Assembly (NCBI GenBank): GCA_963791595.1
Contig: CAWBTF010000025.1
Span: 93,936-157,935 of the forward strand
Origin: JAEMQF01 sp963791595
Lineage (GTDB): Bacteria; Pseudomonadota; Gammaproteobacteria; Burkholderiales; Burkholderiaceae_C
Direction: 5' to 3'
Length of the DNA stretch: 64,000 nucleotides
Shown: in pieces, positions 36,961-46,063 of the stretch
How positions within the stretch are numbered: the first letter of the stretch is position 1
Layout: the number at the start of each line of letters is the position of its first letter
The notes under the pieces: generated by a model
Database searches by the model: none
What the model saw: the letters and a program-made list of their open reading frames with translations, nothing else
Told to the model about the DNA's origin: nothing
Position numbers and translations under genes: made by a program

Positions 36961-37979
36961 CGCGGCAACTCCAGTTCCTCCATCCAGCGCTCCTGCACGG
37001 CACCCAGCTGCGCCACCGGCGCCGCGAGCAAGGCGAGTGCGACGCGACGCACCACATTCTTCTGCGTCTCGACGGTGATGTACTCCACCGGCGATTTGCC
37101 GTCGACGCGCGCCAGCAGCAGCCCCGGCAGCAGCCGCGCCGCGCGCGCTTCGAGAACGGCGGCACCGGTCCAATCGACACCTTGCAGGTAGCTCTGCGCG
37201 AGCGCGCCGAAACAATCCGCTAGTGCAGCAGACGCCGCGGGCACCCACAGGCATTTCAGCAGCAGGTGGTTCAGCACGAAGGCGAGGTCGAACGCCGGGT
37301 CGCCGTACCAGGCGCATTCGGCATCGAGGAAGATCGGCCCGTCGGGCCCGAGCATGATGTTCTTCGGGCTCACGTCGCCGTGCACGAGCGCCTCGCGCGT
37401 TTGCCCGGTGGTCCGCACCAGCTCGTGCAGCGCCGCCGCGACACTCGGGTGGCGCAGCGCGGTCGCTTCGAGATAGGGCGCGAGCCGAATCGCGTGGAAG
37501 ATGTCATCGGTGCGAAAGCGCTGCGCGATCTCGCTCCTTCCCGCGGTGGCGGCGTGGATGCGCACCAGCCGTTCGCCCACGGCGCGCGCGTGCGCGGGGT
37601 CGGCCCGGCCTTCGCGCAGCTCGGTCTTCCACAGGCGGTGCCGCTCGGGGTCGAGGAAGTCCATGATGAACAGGCCCGCGTCCGGGTCGTGGCCGCGCAG
37701 GCGCGGCACGGCCTTGGCGTTCACCGAAGCCGCGACTTCGATCCACGCGACTTCGAACGCGTTGCGCGAGACCGGCGCTTCCCACAGAGCCGCCACGCGC
37801 AACTGCGGCAGCGCGCGCTTCACGCACACCGCGCCACTGCGCAGATCGACGCGCCAGATGTCGGACGAGACGCCGCCGGTGAGAGCTTCGCCGCTCGGCA
37901 TTTCGCCGGGTTGGAGCAAGCCCGCGCGCTCGAGCGCGGCCGCCACGTCGGCGGGCAAGGCAAGGGGAAGTGTGTTCAT
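36957..37979 (-). CDS. APH-family phosphotransferase coupled to the enolase paralogue
   Basis: Small-molecule kinase-like protein of 340 residues. The catalytic loop is ALVHGDVSPKNIML (full HGDxxxxN), and the metal motif is FLDAECAWYGDPAFDLAFVL. An N-terminal glycine-rich region (GEALTGGVSSDIWRVDL) fits the nucleotide loop, with CVKRALPQLR supplying the ATP-binding Lys. ATG 37979 opens the conserved region. The stop overlaps the enolase-like ATG (ATGA), so the two products are made in coupled amounts. A kinase followed by an enolase-like dehydratase recalls glycerate kinase plus enolase, and may make then dehydrate a phosphorylated hydroxy acid. That link is inference. Confidence 0.8.
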   Translation of the reverse strand: MNTLPLALPADVAAALERAGLLQPGEMPSGEALTGGVSSDIWRVDLRSGAVCVKRALPQLRVAALWEAPVSRNAFEVAWIEVAASVNAKAVPRLRGHDPDAGLFIMDFLDPERHRLWKTELREGRADPAHARAVGERLVRIHAATAGRSEIAQRFRTDDIFHAIRLAPYLEATALRHPSVAAALHELVRTTGQTREALVHGDVSPKNIMLGPDGPIFLDAECAWYGDPAFDLAFVLNHLLLKCLWVPAASAALADCFGALAQSYLQGVDWTGAAVLEARAARLLPGLLLARVDGKSPVEYITVETQKNVVRRVALALLAAPVAQLGAVQERWMEELELPR

Positions 37980-38117
37980 GCGGGCAGCTCGCGCATGCGC
38001 GAAGCGCCGGGGTCTTGGCCGGCGCACGAAGTCAAAACGGCGATTGTGCGGCTGCTCGCGCCGTCTCCCGTCGGAGCTTGCCACCGGCGGCGTGGGGCGC
38101 CCTGATCCGCGCTTACG

Positions 38118-39278
38118 TCAGTGGGCAGACTCGACCGGCGCTTCCAGCATGTTCTCGTAGCACTCGCGCACCGAGGGTCCCAGCCTCTCCAGCCAGGCTT
38201 CGGCCCATTCGGCTTGGCCAGGCACGCACAGCAGCGACGCCAGCCGGTCGGCCGTGGCCAACACATGCCCGGCTTTCGACGTGGTCAACGGCAGGCCGCG
38301 CCGCGCAACGTCGCTGGCCAGGTCGGTCAGGCCCTGGCTCAACTTCCAATGCTTGGCGATGATTTCGAACAGGTGATCGCGGCGCAGGCCGAGCGCCATC
38401 ACGATCGACGGATTGAACGACCATGGATCGGCGGATTGCACACCGTCGAGCGCGCGCAGCACCGCGGACCAGACCGCATCGTGCACCAGTCCGGCGAGAT
38501 AGCCTTCGAACGGGTCGATGCCCTCGATGCGCGCGAGCGCCGCGCACAGCTGCGCCTTGAACTCGGTGTGCTTCCACAGGCGCTTGGCGCTGCGCGTCAC
38601 CAGGTCGCCGCCGTTGGCCTGAAACACGGGCTTGAGCAGGCTGCGCGCGATCGCGCTTTGCAGGCCCACGACGCCGATCGCGCGAATCGCGTGGTGCAGC
38701 TCGACGACAGCGCCGCCACGCCGGTAATACGGGCTGTTCGCGGTGCGGACCACCTCGGCCACCAGCGTCACGTCGCGCGCCACGAACTGGGTGAGTTGCG
38801 ACGACGAGGCCGACGCGTCGCGCAACCGTGCCATCAACTGCGGCACCACGGCGGCCGCGCGCGGCAACAGGCCGTAGTGAGACGCAGGGTCGGCGGCAAT
38901 GTGATCCAGGCGCTGCAAGGCACGACGCTCGCGCCCGCCCGGCTGAGCGCGGACGCTGATCGGGCTGTCGATCAGCCACGAAAACAGTGCCGAGTCGATG
39001 TCCAAGGGCGCGTCCTGCGACGCGCTCGCCTCAGGTGCCGCCAGTGACGGTTCCGATTCGGGCAGCGCGTGCGGCGACTTCTCTGCCTGCGTTTCCTGCC
39101 ACTCGGTCGGTGCGTGCGACACCTGATCGGCTTCCGTTTCTCGCCACGCGGCGGGAACATCAGAGGCCGGCACCGGCTCGTCGAGCAATGGCGGCGGCAA
39201 CACCGGGTCCAAACGGACATCGCTGGCCGCCGGAGCGGGACGCGGGTCCGGGAACAATCGATCGAGCCAGGCTTTCAT
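38118..39278 (-). CDS. HDOD domain protein
   Basis: Putative signalling protein of 386 residues. The first 120 residues are Pro/Glu/Ala-rich and probably disordered (PESEPSLAAPEASASQDAP). Residues about 140-340 form an HDOD domain, an HD-GYP/HD-related helical fold without the full metal site: LPRAAAVVPQLMARLRDASA, VARDVTLVAEVVRTANSPYY, LHHAIRAIGVVGLQSAIARS and LAGLVHDAVWSAVLRALDGV. Such proteins regulate motility, biofilm or two-component output. ATG 39278 is chosen since MKAWLDRLFPDPRP begins right there. It is divergent from the alcohol dehydrogenase gene, with 274 bases between (39279-39552) that hold no recognisable gene. Confidence 0.8.
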   Translation of the reverse strand: MKAWLDRLFPDPRPAPAASDVRLDPVLPPPLLDEPVPASDVPAAWRETEADQVSHAPTEWQETQAEKSPHALPESEPSLAAPEASASQDAPLDIDSALFSWLIDSPISVRAQPGGRERRALQRLDHIAADPASHYGLLPRAAAVVPQLMARLRDASASSSQLTQFVARDVTLVAEVVRTANSPYYRRGGAVVELHHAIRAIGVVGLQSAIARSLLKPVFQANGGDLVTRSAKRLWKHTEFKAQLCAALARIEGIDPFEGYLAGLVHDAVWSAVLRALDGVQSADPWSFNPSIVMALGLRRDHLFEIIAKHWKLSQGLTDLASDVARRGLPLTTSKAGHVLATADRLASLLCVPGQAEWAEAWLERLGPSVRECYENMLEAPVESAH

Positions 39279-39552
39279 CGCGGCATTTCCAGTACCTCTG
39301 CCACAGTGTTCGGCGCAGATCGCCAGAACTTGAGGGCAGGCCAGGAGAACGACCCGCAAGCCCGTGTGCAATCTGACGTGAAAATCGGCACAGACCGGCG
39401 CGGAGCAGGCCAGGGGGATCGCCGGCGGACCCGGGGAGTTCGCCTACTGGCGGCCGGTGCGCAAGTCTTTCGCGTCCGACTCAGGGAAACTCCGATGACA
39501 CGCAGTGCATTCGCGAACACACTGTTCGGTTGCCCCTGACGAAGGACTTTCA

Positions 39553-40743
39553 ATGACCGACCCCTACGCCGGATTGCAATCGGGCATCTACCCGTTCACC
39601 GCGCAAGAACGCATCGTGCACGGCGTGCCCGCGGGCAGCGCGGTGCTGGCGGAAGCCAAACGCCTGGGCGCGAAACGTGTCTTCATCGTTTCCGGGCGCT
39701 CGCTCGCCGCGCTGCGCGACGGGCCGCTGCAACGCGTGATCGCCGCGCTCGGTGAGCTGCACGCCGGCAGCTTCAGTGCGGTGCGAGCGCACAGCCCGCG
39801 CGAAGACGTGATTGCCGCGGCGAACGCCGCGCGCGCCTGCGGGGCCGACCTGCTGGTCGGCGTGGGCGGCGGCTCGGCGATCGACGCCACCAAGGCCGTG
39901 CTCGCGTGCCTGTGGATGGGCCTGGACTCGCCCGCAGCGATGGAACCGTACCGCGAGGCCGCCCCGGCCGACGTGGCGCGCGCGATTCAGGCGCCGCCTC
40001 AGGCGATTCGCATGCTGGCGGTGTCGACCACGCTGTCGGCCTCCGAATTCACCGGCATGTGTGGCATCACCGACAGCAGCATCAACGCGAAGCAGCGCTA
40101 CGTGCACCGCCTGATGGTGCCGGTGAGCGCCGTGCTCGACCCGGCGGCCACGCTCGACACGCCGCACGACCTGCTGTTCTCCACGGCCGTGCGCTCCGTC
40201 GACCACGCGGTGGAAACCTGGTGCTCGCTGCAGGCGACGCCGGCCACCGAAGCCGCGTCGCTGCAAGGCCTGCGCTTGCTCGCGCGCTCGCTGCCCGCGA
40301 TCGCCCGCAACCCGACCGACTTGAAGCCGCGGCTCGAAGCGCAGTTCGGCATGTGGCAAGCGGTGACACCGCTCGCCGCGGGAGTGCAGACCGGCGCGAG
40401 CCACGGCATCGGCTACGCGCTCGGCGCGGGGTTCAACGTCGGCCACGGCCATACCTCGTGCGTGATGTTGCCGGCGGTGCTGCGCTGGAACGCCGCCGTG
40501 AACAGCGAACGCCAGCGTGCGCTGTCGGAGGCGATGGGCGCGCCGGGCCGGCCGGCACATGAGTTGATCGCCGAGTTGATCGCCCAGCTCGGCCAGCCAG
40601 GGAACTTACGTTCTGTGGGCCTGCGCCGCGAGCAGCTCGATGAATTGGCGCAGCGCGCGCTCGTCTATCCGCCGGTGCTGGCCAATCCGCGGCCGATCAG
40701 AGCCGTGGCCGACGTGCGGGAGATTCTCGAAATCGCCTGGTAA
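39553..40743 (+). CDS. Iron-containing alcohol dehydrogenase / maleylacetate reductase-like
   Basis: NAD(P)-dependent group III alcohol dehydrogenase (396 residues). The Rossmann-like part has ADLLVGVGGGSAIDATKAVL, the dinucleotide-binding GGGS motif of the family. Metal-site residues fall in a region with RSVDHAVETWCSLQ, and GASHGIGYALGAGFNVGHGH carries the histidines expected to bind iron or zinc. The start region VHGVPAGSAVLAEAKRLGAK also fits maleylacetate reductases. ATG 39553, with AAGGA just upstream, is chosen over an upstream in-frame ATG. It runs toward the aldo/keto reductase-RidA gene, so it is transcribed separately. Substrate not assigned. Confidence 0.82.
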   Translation: MTDPYAGLQSGIYPFTAQERIVHGVPAGSAVLAEAKRLGAKRVFIVSGRSLAALRDGPLQRVIAALGELHAGSFSAVRAHSPREDVIAAANAARACGADLLVGVGGGSAIDATKAVLACLWMGLDSPAAMEPYREAAPADVARAIQAPPQAIRMLAVSTTLSASEFTGMCGITDSSINAKQRYVHRLMVPVSAVLDPAATLDTPHDLLFSTAVRSVDHAVETWCSLQATPATEAASLQGLRLLARSLPAIARNPTDLKPRLEAQFGMWQAVTPLAAGVQTGASHGIGYALGAGFNVGHGHTSCVMLPAVLRWNAAVNSERQRALSEAMGAPGRPAHELIAELIAQLGQPGNLRSVGLRREQLDELAQRALVYPPVLANPRPIRAVADVREILEIAW

Positions 40744-40758
40744 TCGCGGGCCGCGCCG

Positions 40759-42237
40759 TTACGCCATCGCCCGCGCGCCGATCTCCGCCTCCGCCTCGAT
40801 CTCCACCTTGTAGCCCGGCCCCACCAGCGCGCCCACCTGCAGCAGGGTGTTCGCCGGACGAATCTCACCGAAATAGCGGCCGTGCACCCGGCTCACCGCT
40901 TCCCAGTCGTTCACGTCGGCCAGGTAGACGCGCGTGCGCACCACGTCTTCCAGCCGACCGCCGAGCGCGGCGATGCTGGCGGCGATCTTGTCCAGGATGT
41001 AGGTGGCCTGCGCCGCGGCGTCCGCTGCACCGACGAGTTGGCCGCTGCCGTGCGTCGCGGTCGTGCCGCTGACGAGAATGCGGTTGCCCACGCGCACCGC
41101 GCGCGAATAACCGGCCACCGGCTCCCAGACGCTGCCGCTGTCGATGCGCCAGCGGTCGGTGGTGCCGGGAACCAGCTGGCGCGGCCAGACGGGAGGCAGC
41201 GCGTCCAGGTGGTGGCTCAGGTCGCCCGAGGCGGTGAGGAACGGTGGCTTGCGGTATTCGTCGCCGCAGTCGCCGGGGATGCGCTGCGTGGCCTCGAACG
41301 CCTTGTTCAGCACCTCGTGGTCTTCGGCGTCGAGCTTGAAACCGAACAGCGCCAGATTGTCGGCACGGTGCTCCGATTCGCCCAGACGCGCGCCAACGAT
41401 CACCGCCGCGACGACGGGCTGCTCCAGCACCCAGCGCGTCGCGACGTTGGCGATCGACACACCGTGTTTGCCTGCAATCGGTTTGGCAGCGCGCAGCACG
41501 GTTTGCAGCGCGCCCCAGCCGCCGACGGCGTCGATGAAGCGCCGGTACTTCATCTTGCTCCAGTCGGCCACTTCGGCCGGCTGCGCCGCGCCAAGCCAGC
41601 GTTCACTCAGGAAGCCGCCACCGAGCGTGCCGTAGGCAAGCAGGCGCACGCCGCGCTCCAGGCACAACTGCGACATCTCTTCGGTGGCACGCCGGTCGAG
41701 CAGCGATACGCAGACCTGGTTGCTGGCAATCGGGAAACCCTGCGCGAGCAGCACGCGCAAGTGCGCGGTGTCGAAGTTCGTCAAGCCCAGCTGCGCGATC
41801 AGACCCTCTTCGCGCAGCTTCACGAGTTGCTCCAACGCATCCAGGTACTGCGGGTGCTCGAAGCTCCACCAGTGGAACTGCATCAAGTCGATGCGCTGCA
41901 CGCGCAGCCGTTTCAGCGCGCGCTGCACGCCTTCGCGCACGACGGCTGCCGTCATTGGCCCGGGTGCCGGGCACCACTTGGTGAAGGCGCGCACGCCGCG
42001 CCCTTGCGGGGAAGCGAGCAGCGTGCCGGTGATGACTTCGGCCGAGCCGTAGTGGTCGGCCATGTCGAAGGTGTCGAAGCCGGCCGCCGCGTAGTCGGTG
42101 AGCCACCCCGCGGCGCGCCGCGGGTCCAGCAGCGTGCCGCCGCGCTCCATGTCCGCCACCTGCCACAGCCCGGTGACGATGCGCGATATCTCCAGGCCAG
42201 GCGCGAGCTGAATCCGCTCGGGGCGGCTCGGAACCAT
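40759..42237 (-). CDS. Aldo/keto reductase fused to a RidA (YjgF) domain
   Basis: Fusion protein of 492 residues. Residues about 1-345 are an aldo/keto reductase barrel with the catalytic set Asp and Tyr in FDTFDMADHYGSAE, Lys in AFTKWCPAPG, and His in MQFHWWSFEHP. Residues about 365-492 are a RidA-like domain (YSRAVRVGNRILVSGTTATH, then VVRTRVYLADVNDW and an ANTLLQVGALVGPGYKVEIE end). RidA proteins hydrolyse reactive enamines/imines, so the pair could reduce a carbonyl and clear an enamine in the same pathway. It is the last gene of a leftward operon with a second aldo/keto reductase and a binding protein. No frameshift lies between the domains, so the fusion is real in this sequence. Confidence 0.87.
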   Translation of the reverse strand: MVPSRPERIQLAPGLEISRIVTGLWQVADMERGGTLLDPRRAAGWLTDYAAAGFDTFDMADHYGSAEVITGTLLASPQGRGVRAFTKWCPAPGPMTAAVVREGVQRALKRLRVQRIDLMQFHWWSFEHPQYLDALEQLVKLREEGLIAQLGLTNFDTAHLRVLLAQGFPIASNQVCVSLLDRRATEEMSQLCLERGVRLLAYGTLGGGFLSERWLGAAQPAEVADWSKMKYRRFIDAVGGWGALQTVLRAAKPIAGKHGVSIANVATRWVLEQPVVAAVIVGARLGESEHRADNLALFGFKLDAEDHEVLNKAFEATQRIPGDCGDEYRKPPFLTASGDLSHHLDALPPVWPRQLVPGTTDRWRIDSGSVWEPVAGYSRAVRVGNRILVSGTTATHGSGQLVGAADAAAQATYILDKIAASIAALGGRLEDVVRTRVYLADVNDWEAVSRVHGRYFGEIRPANTLLQVGALVGPGYKVEIEAEAEIGARAMA

Positions 42238-42273
42238 GTTCAGTTCGCCCTCAGATCGCCAAGTTCATGCCGC

Positions 42274-43563
42274 TCACTTCGGCAGTTTGGCCTGCACCGC
42301 CTGCACGTCTTCCATGCTCATCTGCCCCACCGTCACGACTTCACCGCTGACGATGCGCCAGGTGCGGAACGGCCCGACGATGTCGCCATTGCGGTCGAAC
42401 TGCACCGGGCCGATCACGCCGACGTAGCGCACCGGCTTCTTCTCCTTGATGAGTTGCAGCGCCTTCGCAAAGCCCTGCGGCCCGGCGTGCACGACTTCGC
42501 CACCCGGGTCGGTGATCCTGCGGATCGACTCGCGGATCGCTGCGGCTTCGAACTTGCCCGCGTGCGCGATCGCCAAGCCGAGGATCGCGCCGGCGTCGAA
42601 CGCGCGGTCGGCGGCGGGCGCGCCGGCGTCGAAGCCGCCGCTCATCGCCGGATAGGCCTGGGCGAAGAATTCGGTGGAAGGCGTGCGCGTCGTTCCCGAC
42701 GACGTGCCGGCCGCGTTGGCCAGGAACTGCGGCCCCACGCCCTTGATGAAATCGGCCGAGTTCATGCCGTCGTTGAACAGAAAGCGCTGCGGCCCACCCT
42801 GCTGCACCCAGGTACGGATGATCGTCGTGCCGTCCCCGGGGTAGCCGATGAAGTAAAGCCCCGGCGGATCGCCCTTCAGCGCATTCGTCACTTCGGCCGC
42901 GTAAGACGGCTGCTGCGGGTTGTACGGCGTGACGCCCACGATCCTGCCGCCCAGCGCCTCGTACGCTTTGCGGAATTCGGCGAGCATGTTGACGCCGAAG
43001 TCGTTGTTGACGTGGATGATCGCCAGGCTCTTCATGTCGCGGTCCAGCGCATACTTGGCCGCCGCCGTGCCTTGCAATGCGTCGCTCGTGATCGTGCGGA
43101 AGAACCAGCCGTTGGTCTTTCCTTCAGCTGACAACTTGGTCAGCGTCGGCGAGGTCGATGCCGGCGAGATCTGCACCACACCCGCCGGCCCGGTGACCGA
43201 GGTGACGATGGGGATCGACACCGAACTGATGATGCCGCCGATGATGGCCGGCACCTTCTTCAAGTCGACCAACTGGCGCGCCTGGTCCACCGCGACCGAG
43301 CCTTGGCTTTGCGCGTCGCGCAGGTCGAACGCCAGCGTGCAGCCGGCGATGCCGCCCGCGCCCGCGGCCTTGTTCAGCTCGCCGAACGCGAGTTCGACCG
43401 ATTTCGCCGCGGCCTGACCGAAGCGCCCGGCCGCACCGGTGAGCGAGACCACCATGCCCACGGTGTGGGTGCAGCTCGGCGTTTGCGCCGATGCGGGAAA
43501 CGCTGCGAGTGCGCCGATGGCCAATGCGGCGGCGCTCAGCTTGAGGATGAAAGTGGAAGGCAT
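42274..43563 (-). CDS. Branched-chain-amino-acid-type ABC transporter binding protein
   Basis: Periplasmic binding protein of the LivK/type I fold (429 residues) with signal peptide ILKLSAAALAIGALAAFPAS cut near AQT. VGMVVSLTGAAGRFGQAAAK starts the mature lobe, and FDLRDAQSQGSVAVDQARQL, VQISPASTSPTLTKLS, and VNNDFGVNMLAEFRKAYEAL follow the family pattern. The C-terminal half has GDIVGPFRTWRIVSGEVVTV. It lies between two aldo/keto reductase genes on the leftward strand, and its partner permeases and ATPases (livGFHM) run the other way from 45280. The actual ligand may be an aromatic or other organic acid; such proteins are often not amino-acid specific. Confidence 0.87.
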   Translation of the reverse strand: MPSTFILKLSAAALAIGALAAFPASAQTPSCTHTVGMVVSLTGAAGRFGQAAAKSVELAFGELNKAAGAGGIAGCTLAFDLRDAQSQGSVAVDQARQLVDLKKVPAIIGGIISSVSIPIVTSVTGPAGVVQISPASTSPTLTKLSAEGKTNGWFFRTITSDALQGTAAAKYALDRDMKSLAIIHVNNDFGVNMLAEFRKAYEALGGRIVGVTPYNPQQPSYAAEVTNALKGDPPGLYFIGYPGDGTTIIRTWVQQGGPQRFLFNDGMNSADFIKGVGPQFLANAAGTSSGTTRTPSTEFFAQAYPAMSGGFDAGAPAADRAFDAGAILGLAIAHAGKFEAAAIRESIRRITDPGGEVVHAGPQGFAKALQLIKEKKPVRYVGVIGPVQFDRNGDIVGPFRTWRIVSGEVVTVGQMSMEDVQAVQAKLPK

Positions 43564-43597
43564 GCTTGTCTCCTTGATTGCAACGTTGTGACTGTCT

Positions 43598-44638
43598 TCA
43601 GGTCTTGTTCAGGTTGTACTTCATGATGCGGCCGTGGCGCCCTGCCTTGTCGCGCTCCAGCGCATAGGTGTCGCCCTGCGGGCCGGAGTGCGCGGCGAGG
43701 ATCGGCGCGAGCAGGGCGTGGTCTTGCGCGTTCAGGCGCAATTGAAACACCGCAAGCGCATCGCTCAGGTGATCGGCATAACGGGCGCCGACGATCGCCG
43801 CGGCCACGCCCGGACGGTCCAGCACCCAACGCGTGGCGACGGTCGCGATGCTCACTCGATGGCGCTGGGCAATGACATGCAATGCGCCCAGCAGTTGCTG
43901 GAACGCGGCCCAACCGCCGAAGTCGTCGATCACGAGTTTGTATTTGATGAGGGATCGGTTCGTCAACTCCGCGCCGGGCTCGGGCGCACCCAGCCAGGCG
44001 TCCGAGAAAAAGCCTCCGGCAAGCGTTCCGTAGCAAAGCAGTTGCACGCCACGCTTCGCGCCGAGTGCCGCCAGGGCCTGCTCCGGCCGCCGGTCGAGCA
44101 GCGAATACTGGACCTGCATGCTCACCAGCGGCACGCCGGCATCGAGCATCTGCGCGGTGTGCGCGGTGTCGAAGTTGGTTCCGCCCAGGTGCGCGATCAA
44201 GCCTTCGCGCCGCAATTCGGTGAGCGCGAGCGCGGCGGGCACACAGCCGGCGACGGCGTCATCCCACCAGTGAAACTGCACGAGGTCCAGGCGCTGCACG
44301 CGCAGGCGTTGCAGCGAGCGCAGGGCGATGCGGCGCACGTAGGCCGCATCGACGCGGGGCAGATCGTCAAAGTCCGGAACACACTTGGTGTGCACTTGCA
44401 GCGGCGGTTTGCCCGTCGAGCGCCGCATCGCATTGAACTCGCCGTAGATTTCTTCCACGCCGGTGTAGATGTCGGCACCGTCCACGGTGTTCAGGCCGGC
44501 CTCGACGAACGCGCCGATCTCGCGCACGGCGCGTTCGCGGTCCACCGCGCCATGCCCACCCGCCAGCTGCCAGCCGCCGCGAATGATGCGCGGAATGCGG
44601 TAGCCCGGCGCGAGCTCGATCGTCTCGATGCCGTTCAC
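43598..44638 (-). CDS. Aldo/keto reductase
   Basis: NAD(P)H-dependent aldo/keto reductase of 346 residues, paralogous to the reductase half of the fusion at 40759-42237. Shared blocks include VQFHWWDD, GTNFDTAHTAQMLDAGVPLV, LLCYGTLAGGFFSDAWLGAP and VATRWVLDRPGVAAAIVGAR. Catalytic residues are Asp and Tyr in VDGADIYTGVEEIYG, Lys in VHTKCVPDF, and His in QFHWW. Start is GTG at 44638, three bases after the TIGR04076 stop, so the genes are translationally linked. The two copies probably arose by duplication and now act in the same pathway. Confidence 0.87.
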   Translation of the reverse strand: MNGIETIELAPGYRIPRIIRGGWQLAGGHGAVDRERAVREIGAFVEAGLNTVDGADIYTGVEEIYGEFNAMRRSTGKPPLQVHTKCVPDFDDLPRVDAAYVRRIALRSLQRLRVQRLDLVQFHWWDDAVAGCVPAALALTELRREGLIAHLGGTNFDTAHTAQMLDAGVPLVSMQVQYSLLDRRPEQALAALGAKRGVQLLCYGTLAGGFFSDAWLGAPEPGAELTNRSLIKYKLVIDDFGGWAAFQQLLGALHVIAQRHRVSIATVATRWVLDRPGVAAAIVGARYADHLSDALAVFQLRLNAQDHALLAPILAAHSGPQGDTYALERDKAGRHGRIMKYNLNKT

Positions 44639-44641
44639 GGA

Positions 44642-44986
44642 TCAAGCCTTGGGCGGCAGCGGCACGGCGGTCGTCTGCGAATGGCGGAATTCGCGCTTGC
44701 CCAATCGCGTGATGCGAAACCGCGTCGGGCAATGCGGGTCGGGGCAGGCGACTTCGGCGTCGGTGCTCATCCAGTCGTTCGGGTCGGTGGCGCGCTGCTT
44801 GGCGGGCAACAGCGGCAACAGCGCGGCCAGCGAATACATCGAGAAGCCCTGCCCCGGCGGGAAGTGCAGCATCTCGCCGCGAACCTCGAACGAGTCGCCG
44901 ACCTTGGCGTTGCATTGAATCGCCGCGCCCGGCGGTGCGACCACTTCAATCCGCAGGTCGTAGAGTTCGAAGCGGTCGTCCACCAT
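44642..44986 (-). CDS. TIGR04076 family protein
   Basis: Small soluble protein of 114 residues matching the TIGR04076 pattern: an early beta segment (LRIEVVAPPG), KVGDSFEVRGEMLHFPPGQG, SMYSLAALLPLLPAKQRATD, DWMSTDAEVACPDPHCPTRF. The conserved CPDP motif may bind a metal or form a disulfide. Function is unknown. ATG 44986 is chosen because the fold-back repeat starts five bases upstream. It is the first gene of the leftward operon with the aldo/keto reductase. Confidence 0.75.
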   Translation of the reverse strand: MVDDRFELYDLRIEVVAPPGAAIQCNAKVGDSFEVRGEMLHFPPGQGFSMYSLAALLPLLPAKQRATDPNDWMSTDAEVACPDPHCPTRFRITRLGKREFRHSQTTAVPLPPKA

Positions 44987-44990
44987 GTTT

Positions 44991-45258
44991 GGAGCCTGTC
45001 GGGCTTTGGGTCGGGCCCGCGTTGGGCCAGCAAAGGGGCTCAGTCTAGGCGCAAAGCGCAGCCGTGCCGGTGGCACGGCGAGCATTTGCAACGACGACTG
45101 AGCCCCTTTGCTGGCCCAACCTGAAGGGCCGGGGCGATTCGGGGCACCATGCGTCGTTGGCGGCTCCTTGTGTGGCTCGGCCACACGGCGTCGCCGACGC
45201 CTAGCCTGGCGCCGCGACTCGCCCCGGCGCGGGCCCGACCCAAAGCCCGACAGGCTCC
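44991..45258. repeat. Nested inverted-repeat element in the divergent liv intergenic region
   Basis: A 268-base element fills the gap between the two divergent operons. Its outer 31 bases at 44991-45021 (beginning GGAGCCTGTCGGGCTTTGGG) are an exact reverse complement of 45228-45258. Inside, 45022-45044 and 45097-45119 form a second 23-base perfect inverted pair, TTGGGCCAGCAAAGGGGCTC and three more bases, enclosing a small hairpin (45061-45079). A third, weaker pairing lies at 45131-45227. No open frame in it looks real. It is a different sequence from the palindrome at 2540-3038. It sits where the promoters of both operons must lie. Confidence 0.85.
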
Positions 45259-45279
45259 TCAGGTATTCTCGGCGCCGCC

Positions 45280-46063
45280 ATGAGCGCAGAAGTCTTGTTG
45301 AAGGCCACCGAGATTACCAAAGTCATTTGGTGGGAACGCGGCCGTCGACGGCGTCTCGTTTACCCTCGATCGCGGCGCGATCGGCGGCCTGATCGGGCCC
45401 AACGGTGCGGGCAAGACGACGTTGTTCAACTGCTTGGCCGGCTTCATGAGGCCTACCTCCGGGCGGGTGTGGCTCGACGGCCATTCAATTGCCGGCGCGC
45501 CGCCGAGCCGCGTGTTCGGCGTCGGCCTGGCGCGAACGTTCCAGATTCCGCGCCCATTTCCGGCGATGACGGTGCTGGACAACGTGATGCTCGCGCCGAC
45601 GCACCAGCTCGGCGAAACCTTCTGGGCGAACTGGCTGCGCCCCCGTGCGGTAGCCGCGCAAGAGCGCGCGACGCGCGACGCGGCACGCCACTGGCTGGAA
45701 TTCGTCGGCCTCACGTCGCTGGAACAACAACCCGCGCGGGTGCTCTCCGGCGGCCAGCGCAAGTTGCTGGAACTGGCGCGCGTGATGGTGTCGCGACCCA
45801 AACTCGTACTGCTCGACGAGCCCGGCGCGGGAGTGAATCCGACGTTGCTCGACCTCATCGTCGACAAGATCGGCGCACTGAACCGCCAGGGCGTGACGTT
45901 CCTGATCGTCGAGCACAACATGGACGTCGTGGTGTCGCTGTGCCAGACCGTGATGGTGATGGCGCAAGGCCGCGTGCTCGCGCAGGGCACGGCAGATGAG
46001 GTGCTGCGCGATCCGCAGGTGGTCGAGGCGTACCTGGGCGCCCCCACCGCGCGCAGCGCATGA
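45280..46063 (+). CDS. livG: LivG-type ABC transporter ATPase (one frameshift)
   Basis: ATPase of a branched-chain-type importer (260 residues after repair). Walker A is GPNGAGKTT. RTFQIPRPFPAMTVLDNVML is the LivG-specific stretch; the signature is LSGGQRKLLELARVM, and Walker B is LVLLDEPGAGVNP, with a switch region FLIVEHNMDVV. The first codons MSAEVLLKATEITK are followed by GTC-A-TTTGGTGGG: an extra A at 45325 breaks the frame. Removing it gives VFGGNAAVDGVSFTLDRGAI, the expected strand before Walker A. The gene overlaps livF by four bases. Confidence 0.88.
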
